Assembly (NCBI RefSeq): GCF_019649055.1
Contig: NW_026570318.1
Coordinates: 124,001-188,000, forward strand
DNA length: 64,000 nt
Source: Paramacrobiotus metropolitanus
Taxonomy: Eukaryota; Tardigrada; Eutardigrada; Parachela; Macrobiotidae
Reading direction: 5' to 3'
Of this stretch, positions 11,722 to 23,100 are shown piece by piece. Position numbers and translations under genes: made by a program. The notes beneath the pieces were generated by a model that worked only from the letters and a program-made list of their open reading frames with translations, searched no databases and was not told where the DNA came from. Within the stretch, counting starts at the first letter, position 1. Every line of letters starts with the position of its first letter.

Positions 11722-12067
11722 ATGATGACGTCGCTTTTGATTCTTGGTCTCTGCAGCTCGGTGTTAGCCAGCGTTTTCGCCATCCCGACTACAGACGGTA
11801 AGCAAAAGGTCACTTCCAAACAGCTCGTGTAGAGCGCAGCTGTTCTTTTGTCGCCTAACACAGCTAGTGTTAATTTTTGCAGATTCTAGAATGGCTCATG
11901 TCACACCGGATTTCGACTATCTTGACCCTAATAATCAGCCAACGTGCCCATACGGGAATCGAGTTCGATGTGAGGTATCTACGGGAACCCTGTGCCAGTG
12001 CTGCCGAAATCATGACGAATTTGTCAAATGCCTTGGAAATGCTCCCACATCCCAGCTAAGAAAGTAA
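11722..12067 (+). CDS. small secreted cysteine-rich peptide
   Basis: Two exons, 11,722–11,797 and 11,883–12,067, joined across an 85-base GT–AG intron, encode 86 residues including two adjacent starting methionines. Residues 1–20 form a clear signal peptide (MMTSLLILGLCSSVLASVFA). The mature part has an acidic N-terminal stretch (DFDYLDPNNQPT) and then six cysteines spaced C-x7-C-x7-C-x-C-C-x8-C, a pattern that suggests three disulfide bonds. The open frame continues upstream of 11,722, but the signal peptide marks this start as the likely one. The family is not recognised. Candidates include a peptide hormone, a protease inhibitor or an antimicrobial peptide, and the sequence does not choose between them. 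Confidence 0.6.
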
Positions 12068-13727
12068 CATCGATGGTCAACATGTTCTGGAATCCACGCT
12101 TTGCCCACCAGTCTCACGGTCAATTTTCCATTGGAAAGCTTGAAAGTATGATCAACAGTTGCTCGATGATCAAAGAAAGCAAGAACCATATAAACTCTCA
12201 TTTATTAATGAATAACTACTATCTACTAAGAATGTTTTAGATTCCAGTAATAACATTCAGGCATAGCTTAATTTTACAGCGCTACCCGAAAATCATTAAA
12301 ATCCTTAATAAACAACGCAACCGGAAGAAAATGGAAAGCGTAACTATTGTTAGGTTGTTGTGTAACAAATTTAACATTTCGTTAATATTGCGCAATCAAA
12401 AAGGGTGCGTACGCAAACCGCAGAGCGTCCCGTACATTAGTTAAAAAGGACTGTACATTAGTTAAATCGGACTCGTTAACGGTTAACCCAAAGTGTACGC
12501 TTGATTTCTTGGTGGTGGTTGTCGGTTGATAATACGTACCTTATCTGCAAACATGCAACTGCAAAAATGTTAGGTAATGCCGGCGCGATTTGCGAACTCA
12601 CTAAATGCCAAGTGTACATACATTTTCAATCAGCCGAAAAGACCACAAGGAAGAATAAGGAAGAGTAAGAAAGGTTTCAGAGGAAGCAGACATTCTCAGA
12701 AGCCCAGTTAATCTGTGTGAGAAGTGTGTTACGATGCCAGCATCTTGGACTGTACAGTACTTTGGACCAGCGTGTGGATCGGACATGTGCGGTGCCTGCG
12801 TGAATGAACCATTTACGGCGTGTGCGATTGTGCTGTGCATGCTAATGTTACTGAGAAATGATTGAATGATTACCTTATTTGTTTATTTATCTTATTTGTC
12901 TTTAGCCGATCGCATCTTGTTATTGTAGCCAATGTCCATTCGGAATATTCCTGTTGCTCTCTTATTCTATATAGACTAGGAAAGTGCACTCGCTTCTGGC
13001 GGGCACTGTATGACCGAAGCGTAGCAGTAGATTTATACATATTTTTATCTGCCTATTAGCAAAATTTGTAGAATTAATGTGACGATTTTAAAGTATGTGC
13101 GGTGTCTTTAGAGTATACACAACCATGTAACCGGTGAGGCAAATCTTATTCCGCTGTTCTCGGAATACAGCAAAGTTTTGAATCAGACATTCTTGCCGAT
13201 CATATTGAACAACATTGTGCACAACTAAAGCCTACTTGGAGGGACATGTATTTACGGTCTCAGTTACGGTGGACGTCCTTCCTGGCTGGCGGATGCATAG
13301 GTTCACCGACCATAGACGTGTTTTTCGAAAACATTTATTCCAATTTCCAAATTTTTTTGAAGATTTAGGTAACGTCAGGTAACGTCAAGTCTTTGTTTTA
13401 CTCTATCGCCGCTCGAGTAGATGGCGGTGACTTTTCCGGCGAAATCCAAAAATATTTTCTACATGAGCTGATTGTCAAATGAGGTATTAGGAATAGTTAC
13501 ACGTTAACCTACTTTCGCTTTCCATGAGAGTGCAGATAGTCTGTACTACCTACGGTCAGGTCAAGACGCAGCTTGGGGATGCCGCCAGTGCGCTAGTCAC
13601 ACCAAGCAGCCATGACTTTATCCGGACTTCCAGGCTTTATGTTCTAGTTCCATGTAGCGGTTACAGTATTCAAAAATTATTGGTATTGGCAACAAGTAGT
13701 GTACCGGTAGAAGGGCACCGTCATATC
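12068..13727. other. intergenic with diverged repeat copy
   Basis: Positions 12,395–12,735 repeat the sequence of about 41–310 at low identity. The rest shows no coding exon, RNA gene or strong structure. Confidence 0.35.
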
Positions 13728-13737
13728 GATTACCAAC

Positions 13738-14413
13738 ATGGACTTCGTAAGGATATTAGCAAATTGAGGTTACCCCAACCTCTGTTTTTTAACCAAAACC
13801 GACTACAGATTCAAAATCAGCGCATTTTTCTGATCTAGAAATCATCCTTCAAAGTCAGAAAAGGTCAAAACCAAATTCTGACTGCCGGCCCCCCAGTGCC
13901 CCAGAACTACATGGGGTGGTGGCAGTTGAGTCAAAGACAAAACATTTTGTTTCTGCATTTTGAATACTTATTCTAGGTGAATCGGCAACGCTGAATCCGA
14001 ATATGATGTCAGAAAAATGTTTTAACGGTCCCCGAGGGCGTCCGGTTGAAAATTTGATTTGCTTATAACTAACGCGTTAAACCAGGAAGAAGAGAAATTT
14101 TCGCCGAGCGCTCTTGGGGACCGTTGAAATGTTTTTCTGACATCATATTCGGATTCAGCGTTGCCGATTCACCTAGAATAAGTATTCAGAATGCAGAAAC
14201 AAAATGTTTTGTCTTTGACTCAACTGCCACCACCCCATGTAGTTCTGGGGCACTGGGGGGCCGGCAGTCAGAATTTGGTTTTGACCTTTTCTGACTTTGA
14301 AGGATGATTTCTAGATCAGAAAAATGCGCTGATTTTGAATCTGTAGTCGGTTTTGGTTAAAAAACAGAGGTTGGGGGGTAACCTCAATTTGCTAATATCC
14401 TTACGAAGTCCAT
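13738..14413. mobile_element. foldback element 1, ~300-bp inverted arms, 10-bp target duplication
   Basis: Two arms of about 303 bp (13,738–14,040 and 14,109–14,413) are reverse complements with only a few mismatches. They start ATGGACTTCG and end CGAAGTCCAT, around a 68-bp loop. The element is flanked on both sides by the identical 10-mer GATTACCAAC (13,728–13,737 and 14,414–14,423), a textbook target-site duplication. Long terminal inverted repeats with 9–10-bp duplications are typical of Mutator-like (MULE) non-autonomous foldback elements. It encodes no transposase. High arm identity suggests a recent insertion. Confidence 0.85.
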
Positions 14414-14498
14414 GATTACCAACAAAATACCTTACTCAGTAGCCAAAAGGAAGGTGTACTCGCAGCGAAGTATATGTGCATTTGACAGTGGAAAGGCC

Positions 14499-14637
14499 GC
14501 GCATATGTGCATTTGATGGCGGTGACCGACAGACACCACAGTTTGCACGCGCCTTGAGCATATACGGCCAGCGCGCATATGATCGTGAACAGGTCGCGCA
14601 TATGTGCATTTGATGGCGGTGACCGACAGACACCACA
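14499..14637. repeat. 42-bp direct repeat, 97-bp spacing
   Basis: The block beginning GCGCATATGTGCATTTGATG and ending CAGACACCACA occurs at 14,499–14,540 and 14,596–14,637, essentially identical. A partial third copy (tatatgtgcatttga) lies at about 14,471. The sequence is non-coding. Confidence 0.75.
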
Positions 14638-14948
14638 TTTTTCATGAACGCTGAACATAGAGGACCTTCGCTACCCTTCGGAGCTGTAAGAAAGTTACAG
14701 CTGTCACCCGGTTTGATAAACGATTATTCGTTTTCCTTAGCGTGCGTCTGCGCAATGTATGTTAGGGTTTTATCATTGGTTTTATCAAGCGGATGACTTA
14801 TACAAATACAGAACCAAATTTTTCCGGTTCCACTATCCCATTTTCACTGTAGTTCGCATTTGTACGGCTACAGTAGCCCACAATGAACATCACAGCAACG
14901 AGGCGATCCGCACCGTTCAAGCGGGAGCTGTGCTTTTACAATCTGCGC

Positions 14949-15867
14949 TCATGCACCGGCACGCAGTTCACAACAGGAGTCAAACATCAGATTTTTACCG
15001 AACAAATGACCGTTTCGGTCAGCATTCAATTCAAGGCAGTTGCTTTTATGCAGAAAACCAGTTCCTTCTAACAGAATACGCAGTCCGTCTTCTCCACACG
15101 ATCCGGTAACTGCTGCACGCGCGGTGTCGTTCAGTTGCTGCTCCAAATCCACCAGCGCTCTAACACGGACAGTAAATTAATTTTAAATGCAGACAAAGCG
15201 AACGCTGTATTTAACAACATTGTACGACACTGCCAACCTGCAAACGTCTCGCACGGCAATGCTGGCGTTGTGCGAATGCAGCACGCTAGGCAAGGCTGGA
15301 GGCAGCTTCAATGGGATAGTGTCCTTGTGGATGATGTAACAGTCAAAGAGCGCGGCAGTGTAACGCTGCAGGGCGACCGGCGCGTCGCAGAGTTTGGCAA
15401 TGAAGATATTCCATGCGGCCATAAAGAAACTGAATTCAGCCTTGGGGAACGGATATTGCGGGCAGCCTTCGTTCACCGCGTTCAAGCATCGTCCATATTC
15501 TTCGTTCACACTGCAAAGATGTCTTTTTCTGTCAGCACTGCAGTGTAATAAAAAGTCACCCGTTGTAAGCAAAGTTAATAAGATACTACTGGTAGTACTT
15601 GAAAATATCTTTGTTTTTTTCTGGGCTAGTTAGCACGACAGACTTAATTTCATACCGGCATGACATGGCGGCTTCGCGAGCTGTCTGGTTAACCCGCTCA
15701 TCCGTTACGGGCCATGCTTCCCGCCACTTATCCCAGGGCGAGTAACGGCTTTGCTCCCACAAAGCGTCACATCGGATCATTAGCTGGTGGCAGATTTCCA
15801 TGCACGCCGACAGCGAACTGCTGCCGATGAAGATAAAGGTTTTCAATAAAAACCATGGTATTCGCAT
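14949..15867 (-). CDS. cysteine-rich secreted protein, 240 residues
   Basis: Three exons on the minus strand join in phase: 15,656–15,867, 15,238–15,537 and 14,949–15,159. The start (MRIPWFLLKTFIFIGSSSLS) is a signal peptide. The mature protein has 14 cysteines: four in exon 1 (ACMEICHQLMIRC, then MSCR), six in exon 2 (HLCSVNEEYGRC, EGCPQ, KLCDAP, FDCYI, RDVC) and four in exon 3 (TGSCGED, SNCLEL, DSCCEL). Exon 2 looks mainly helical. Spacing of this kind occurs in nematode-type DUF19 secreted proteins, but I cannot confirm that family. A broken paralogue lies at 546–1920, and its conserved splice donor phase supports this model. Two foldback elements flank the gene. Confidence 0.6.
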
Positions 15868-16247
15868 TTTTGTTACTTGTCGCGTTAAGCGTCGGGATAA
15901 GACACCTTCCCGTGTAATATGAAACAAGATGATCGTAGCTAAGACGGCCGGCTAATTGCGGTGAAGTTCCCGTTGGTATGTGTAATTATGCTGCAGCCAA
16001 ATCGCGTTCTGTATCTAAACAATTCGCGATTGTAAACGTTGATAATGCTATGTGATTGAATCTTGCTGTAAGTTTGCAACTATATAATGTACCGACCGTC
16101 GATAAAACATTTGTGATGGGGGAATTAATACAAGCACACCACTAGTTAGTTTGTATAATACGCAAACGGGCTTCAGAAATAGTAAAATACCGTACAGCCT
16201 AAGTTGTCCCGCAAAGCGCGCTCCGGTTAAGCATATGTACAATACAT

Positions 16248-16967
16248 ACGAGGAGGGGATAAATGAGCTCGATGTACCCGAGCAAGTGGTAACAGAGCTC
16301 GTTATCCGTAACCGTGCCTGTTCAATAGGGCCAGCCACCAAGAGACGGCAGCTTGTTCTATAACGCAGAATAACTGAAACAGCCGTTGAGACCGATAGCT
16401 GCTTTTTTCTCCATAGACTCCTATGCTAAACAAAATCACTTGTGTCTTACACAGTGCGAAAGAAAACCACTCAACCTACATTCCAGAAGCATAAGAAAAA
16501 AATTGCAAGATTTTTGATACCAAGAAAGCTATTATTAAGGATGATAGAGAAAAGTTATCGCCATTTATGTTTCTCGTAAAAAAGCTGATAGAGTTGTGCG
16601 TGTACCCGACCGTGGATCGAGATCTCATACTAAGTCTATGAGCAACATAAATGGCGATAACTTTTCTCTATCATCCTTAATAATAGCTTTCTTGGTATAA
16701 AAAATCTTGCAATTTTTTTCTTATGCTTCTGGAATGCAGGTTGAGTGGTTTTCTTTCGAACTGTGTAAGACACAAGTGATTTTGTTTAGCATAGGAGTCT
16801 ATGGAGAAAAAAGCAGCTATCGGTCTCAACGGCTGTTTCAGTTATTCTGCGTTATAGAACAAGCTGCCGTCTCTTGGTGGCTGGCCCTATTGAACAGGCA
16901 CGGTTACGGATAACGAGCTCTGTTACCACTTGCTCGGGTACATCGAGCTCATTTATCCCCTCCTCGT
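16248..16967. mobile_element. foldback element 2, ~324-bp inverted arms
   Basis: The arms 16,248–16,571 and 16,644–16,967 are reverse complements at very high identity around a 72-bp loop. The outer ends are ACGAGGAGGGG and its complement, unrelated to those of foldback element 1. The flanks tacaatacat (left) and acagatacat (right) are similar but not identical, compatible with a 9–10-bp target duplication that has mutated. It has no transposase. It is probably another Mutator-like non-autonomous family. Confidence 0.75.
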
Positions 16968-17230
16968 ACAGATACATACGGTACCCGATTACTCTGTACA
17001 TGGTGGACTAGTGTTACAGAAAGAGGACATGTTTTTGGCGCTCAGAGTTGGGATTTTACTCGTACGGTGTCGTGCTCGATGTTGTTTTTACTAGCAGCTT
17101 TGTTGGGATTTTGTTATTTAAATTATTGCACATTGAAGAACCAGTCCTGTACCATAACTCGTCAAACGTTACTTTCATTGTACTGTGTATGTACGTACTT
17201 GTACAGTGTACGTACTTTGGTCTCTGGTTG

Positions 17231-17488
17231 GGCGGCATCCATAAATTACGTCACGCAAGTTGGGGGAGGGGGGAGGTTCTGAAAGCGTTACTGTTGTTAC
17301 AAAGGGGGAGGGGGGTATTAAAAACTTTACTACGATTCTGACGTCACCATGCTATATCTATGGAGGGGTTCTAAATTTGTTACGTAGCGCTCAGGGGAGG
17401 GGATCTGAGTTTGTTAGCACTGGTGACATAGGGGGAGGGGGGTATCAAAATGTCGAATTTTTGCGTTACGTAATTTATGGATGCCGCC
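17231..17488. mobile_element. inverted-repeat element with G-rich interior
   Basis: This 258-bp element starts GGCGGCATCCATAAATTACG and ends with the complement. It is flanked by a TTG triplet on each side, a possible 3-bp duplication. Inside are three runs of the form gggggaggggg, separated by about 45–90 bp, able to form G-quadruplexes. There is no coding capacity. A 3-bp duplication with GG-starting ends would fit Zator-like or Harbinger-like DNA transposons; the assignment is tentative. Confidence 0.65.
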
Positions 17489-17491
17489 TTG

Positions 17492-19964
17492 CTGGGTATC
17501 TTGATTAATATACTCGAGTAAGTTAATCAAGTTTACTCGAGTAAGTTTCTTAATCTTAGTTTTCTAGAAATCACAACAAAACACTACGATCAAAAACCTA
17601 CTGTAGATGCAGAAGGATTTTTTGAATTAGGTTAAGCAGTAACATGCATTATGCGTTAAGTGTCGTGCTGGCGGGTGTGGATATTGGAGTCAGTAAAACA
17701 CGATTATGGATACTGGAGTCAGTAAAACGAAAATTGGTTAAGTGCTTCGACATACCTGCGTTTAATTCACTTTCCCAATTGTAAGTACTTCTCGAAATAT
17801 TTCTAGCTTCGCTTCGGTCTTTTAGTGCTAGCGAGCAGCGGTGCACTTCCCTAGTTATGCTTATGTCCATTTCTGTGTAAAGCTTGGATAAGATCCATCC
17901 ATAATGAGACTTTTGGTACACCTGAGCCCTGACTGCGTTTAATCTTTCCGGAAGAGTTAAACTTCCTTTACTCACGCGAGGCCTGCTTTGCGCGACAGAG
18001 AGAGCGTACACCTAGTAATCTATTGCAAACAAGAATTACTGATTCAGGTAAGACGCCTTCCAAAAAAACGTATCTTTCCAGGTAAAAAAAATCTGCAGTA
18101 AAATGAAGAATGCGCTTCCCACGGCATCCATGTGCCATAGGAAGCGCAATATTCGTTTTACCGCCACGGCATCGCACAGCCTGCCGCAAACTTCACGGTT
18201 TTAAGGAACCGACATCGAGATCACAAAAATTGGTTCCCGTCGGTGTCTAACCGAATAATAGTACAGCGTGGTGAATAATAAATCGGAGAGTTCATTGATC
18301 TGGACGTGGTCGTACGATAGTTGCTGTTGCACAATGAACACTATCATAAACAGGAATACTAGAAATAGCTGCAGTTAGCATGCACTTGCTGTTTGATAAG
18401 TTATGGATTATGATATACAGTAATAGTGCGCGCAGCACGCAGAACACAGGTAAGCAGTTGGGCTAGTCCGTGCTGACCATGTAGGCCCAAAGCAGTTTTT
18501 CAAGCCTGATGTACCGCAGAATTTGAAACATGCTGTGTTGCGAAATTTCGGCAGTGCAGCATGCGTGATACACTGCGACGACATCCACTCACTTAAAGGT
18601 GCCCTTTAAAAGCTTAAAGGATGAAACGAAGGACATGAAATAACCGGCAGCAATGAGCTACGGAACTGGCTGAAAAGTTGAAAATTCCCATTAGCCAGCA
18701 GTAGGTAGCTGGGAGAGGATGAATTCCCTCATGGTCAGGATGAATTGCATACGGGGATTAGGTAACACAATCCCAGTTTGCATGGCATGTTACCGTACTG
18801 CTCGTACAATTTGTACGAGCAGTACGGTAAACACGCCATACGATAGACCTCGCTTTCAAATTTTCAAAGGCTGTGCTTCCTTATATTGGCCTTAGCTAAG
18901 CGCTTTGGCAAATGTTTTACAATGCTTCCATACTCGTATTGCATTCTGGATACGCAAACATAGCTGCGTCCTGGCGCTTATTCTCAAGCGGGGTGCACTG
19001 CACAAGACCTGACCGATGCTGTTTTCTGTGTTACTGTGTGCCTGGTTAATTGAACGGAACAGGAACAAACATCGGATAACGCTCTCGATTGCGCAACCTT
19101 GTAATACACCCGAGGGCGGCAAGCGTGTCAGAACTTCGATGCTGACTAAAAACTAGAAATAAATGCAAGGACCATAGATCTACTTCGAATTTTGAACTGA
19201 TGCGAGTACTCGTACACTACTTTGTATTTCAGAAAGGGCACTGCAACTTTATGCTCAACTTAGCTGCTGAATAACTGGTTAAATCAATAACTAAAAAGGT
19301 GTAAAGAATACTAAACGGCCATGGTGGCTGACGTGGTCCATTTCACCAACCTGTTCACTAAAGGTCACCGAATATTGAAATCCTTGGCATTCGGTAAAAG
19401 CGTTACTGCAGCGGCTCGACCAAGTCGTGCCACAGAGTTTGTGTACGAGTAGGGAAAATTCAGCGAATGCCATTGTCCGCCTACACAATTACTACGCACA
19501 CTTTGGGCAATGTTTTTCGTACGTAAGCTCTGTGGTACAACTGGGTGGAGCCGCTACAGTATGTGCCGTTCCAGGCTTGCGCATGAAGCCTATAAGCAGA
19601 TTGCGTCAGTACCACTTTGTCATGTTTTAATGGATAAACAGGGTGGACATTTTATCCAACCAGGGACAAATCAGCTGAACAAAAGCATGAGGAAAAAGCA
19701 TCCACAGTTTTAGCAGAAGACCTGCAGCGGTCAGTGATCGAACTAACAATTCTGATGGAACGAAACAGTCGATAATCCAGATAAGGCTAATGTATTGCAG
19801 ATACTCTTACACTTTGTTAATGAAATATAGCAGCATGCTATTTATGTTGCATGCGATTCATATCACAATGACATCACCGTTCTCAATAGTAAAAATTTTG
19901 GAAGCCACGGGTAATGCCGACCTGGATGCTACCTCCACTAGCCCCATCCCGTACCGGGGCATAC
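17492..19964. other. intergenic, no gene seen
   Basis: No exon with supporting splice signals or domain was found. It contains a hairpin around 18,103–18,155 (gcgcttcc…ggaagcgc) and the perfect palindrome at 18,790–18,830. Confidence 0.35.
18790..18830. repeat. perfect 20-bp palindrome with 1-bp centre
   Basis: TTACCGTACTGCTCGTACAA at 18,790–18,809 is exactly complementary to 18,811–18,830, with a single T between them. The surroundings are non-coding. It could be a transposon remnant, a binding site for a dimeric factor or the stem of a small hairpin RNA. Confidence 0.8.
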
Positions 19965-20183
19965 CTTGGTGGGATTCTGCGGATGCGGACTAAAAGCCCA
20001 GTGGATACCGGTCCACCAGCACTCCGAGGTGTACCACGCCCAGCTGCAGCACTTGGGCGGGTCGGGTATGGGTGGCGGGCGATTAGGGCGGCGTCTCCAC
20101 CTCGCAGCGTATTGGTCATTGGTGGGCAGAAATTCTTGGCGTTCCTCAAAATTAACCATGCTAGCCATCGCTTGTACAAGGAA
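19965..20183 (-). CDS. isolated candidate exon, tryptophan/proline-rich
   Basis: A 219-base segment (73 codons, phase 0 at both ends) lies between a good acceptor (ctcttgcag) and a donor (AAG|gtatgc). It is GC-rich with strong G/C third positions in one frame only. The translation includes VNFEERQEFLPTNDQYAARW, NRPPPIPDPPKCCSWAWYTS and HWAFSPHPQNPTK. Tryptophan content is high and there are three cysteines. No family is recognised, and no partner exon was found in the AT-rich flanks, so this may be one exon of a gene with long introns, or chance. Confidence 0.3.
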
Positions 20184-23100
20184 CTGCAAGAGCGTAAAAC
20201 CATGTAATTTTACTGCATTTTAATTTTATTTGGTAAATTTATCCCGCAATGATGTTATACACACCAAACACATCAGACAGCCGGCAATGGTCATTGTCCG
20301 CCGTAGAGACATCATCTTTCAATTGCGGTTGCTGTCGTTCTGAAAAAAAATTACTTCCGTTCCCGTAAGACCAAAATGTAAGAGGCGTGAATTTTTTTTG
20401 CAACACTGTGCCGATAATCGTATTAGTTCTGTAAGCCGCCGAGTTTGAACTACTTTACACAAACCTACACGTCAATAATGTTTTTATGCTGGAACAAGCA
20501 TACTGGATGCCAATATGTCTATAGTAAATTTTGATGTAAGGTTTCGCTGATAATCTGTGGTTGGGAATCGTGAAATTAGCCGTCAATTGCGCTGTGCTCC
20601 AAGAAAGCTGCTTCCCCCTATGATATCACTTAGGTTACTGAACTCTAACGTGTAATCCGTGTACATAAGTAATTACATAAATAACGCACTAAATCAAAGA
20701 ATTCGAAACCCGTGCAACAAACTGCATATTACGCGGCTGTCGTTTTGGAGCTTGATATCGCCTTTCATATAAAAAATAAATGAATTAAAAATGCTAATGT
20801 CATTTTACTCGCAGTACTCATGCTCTGCACTCATATTCCTGTTCCAGATATACTGTCCAATATTTGTGACTGTTCTGGTGCGGACTTACTTAGTTAATGG
20901 CGAATTGAGATTCCGATATATCGCAGTTTTCCGTGTCGTTTTACGAAAAATTCTATGGATTCGGTACAGGATGACAGGATTTTAGTACGTAGATAAATGC
21001 AGTTACCAATAATTAGAAATTATGACAAAACTGCTAGTAAATTTGTAGTATGTTCTACGAGCTAGAAACCGTCTGCCTGCTGCCGTGTGCCAACCACATT
21101 AAAATAACAGAAATTCAAATTAATGTACGAAACAGTTATAATAATGACTTTATTATTGCTAGGCAGAACGTCACGCATAATAAAACGGTTTCGTTAACGA
21201 TCGTAAATACTATGTACAGTGCTTGTAAATCTAGAATTCTAGAAAGCCGCGTTCAGATTATCAGTACGTAATTAACGTAAGTACTTTAGTACTGCAAAAC
21301 GCAGAAAGTATGTACGTATTTGAAGTAAGTACGTATTTATGACGTTACTTGTCTTCTAACGGATGTGCACAATAGATTTGTATTGTGCTTGTACTAATAT
21401 TATCGTCAAAATTAAGAAGCGTACATTTTATGTCCATTTTCCATATTTGTACGTCACGCTCTTACCATAATAATCTCATGCTAAGAAGTTTGTGTTTGTT
21501 AGAAAATTACAGTTACGTTCTTGCCATAATAATTTACATGGTGTTGATGGCAATTAAGAACTAAGAGGTTGGTGTTTGTTAGGGAATTACAGTTACTCAA
21601 GTAGGCAATAACTGTTCACGCATGGCATCAGTTCTGAACATATTCACGCATGGCAGCAGTTCTATATAACAGATTCTATCAACGTTTCCTGATTCGTTTC
21701 CTAGGTTCAGGAGGTCCGTGAATTTGGTCATGGATTCGTACGCCAGCATACTTCCCTTAAAGTCAAAGTTTTACCAATCTCAAACGCATCTGAACATACA
21801 GTACATATACTGGAATGCATAGTTCACCGTTCGTGCGTGCTTGGTGAAGGAGAGCATCTTCGAGGTGTATCCGGCTTGCTGGAAAATTTAAGTGAAGATG
21901 ATGGCATATGTGGGATGGCTGCGGCGCTGCGCATCATCTTGTGCTGTATTGTACTTGTATACACCATACCGCTCGAAAATTCTGCGAGACAGTGGGGCGG
22001 AGCTATATGCCACAAAATATGCATTCTGATAGGCTTCTCATTACTTGGGACCTGGGAGCATATTTTCTATTCAGTAGATCAGAATAAAGAAATGCAAAAT
22101 TCCCCGGTACAATTCCCGATAAAGTCTGCACTGAATGTACAGAATGATAAGAACATAGCATAAAACCTTCAGTAGGTACGTACCTGTCTGTATCTCACAC
22201 GGTGCACTGCATGTTCACCGGAAGTACAGTACATATTATGTATATGGAACTGCAAGTAATGCTCAGTGTATACGTCTTTTGAAACAGGCAGTATTATAAC
22301 GTTCCACTCACCATCACCACTATCGGTAACGTAAGTAGTGCCGCATGCCTGTGTAATATATAAAATGCGCAAAGTTCAAACGCGGATTTACTTACAACGT
22401 TTTTTACCCTCGACATACAGACATCGAACGCAAAACCGCGCCCGTTTACACGTCTTGCATGTAGGTATGTACGGGCTAAACTCGACCGCATGCGCACAAC
22501 TGTCAGGACATACAGACTGACATCATGCGTGCAGAAACATTATGCGTGCAGTATTATGCTTCTAAATTGTATCACCACATTTGAATTTCTAAAAATATAA
22601 CCTGTTGAAAAGTATCAAAACAAGATGCACTTGAGTATCGCTGCGCAATATTCTTTTCAGTTAAAAATAAATAAAAAGACTGCGGTTAACAATACTTCTG
22701 GGTAGCCAGACCAAAGCGGGAACCCGCCACATGGTTAAATGGTTAAGCAAGTACGTATACAATCTTCTTTCGTAAAATACAAACGAAAAATCAGAATTAA
22801 ATTTATGCGACCAACAAATTATTCAGCGCATACTTTGCTAAATTAACATGGTATCAAAAAATAATTTCTGACTTACGATGGAAGGCTGTCCAGCAGTATT
22901 AGTCGAAGTCGGGTATTAAATTAGATTAAGAAATCAAGTACAGAACGGGGTGTATTGTAAACAGCACCAGCAGCTGGGTAGCCAGCGCGCAGGGTTCCCT
23001 GCGATACGACGGCAGTTCTACATGACAAGTATACCACAAATTGTTAGAGACAGCCACTAGAATTTGTGGACCTTTTGGCAAGTCGAAATCAATTTGTAAT

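Noticed and set aside
14416-14658. Three overlapping minus-strand frames with repeated peptide blocks
   Set aside because: They arise from the 42-bp direct repeat being read in each frame.
22095-22150. Third possible copy of the LINE tail (ggtacaattcccgat)
   Set aside because: Only about 15 bases match; the following residues do not continue the EEVF tail, so chance is likely.
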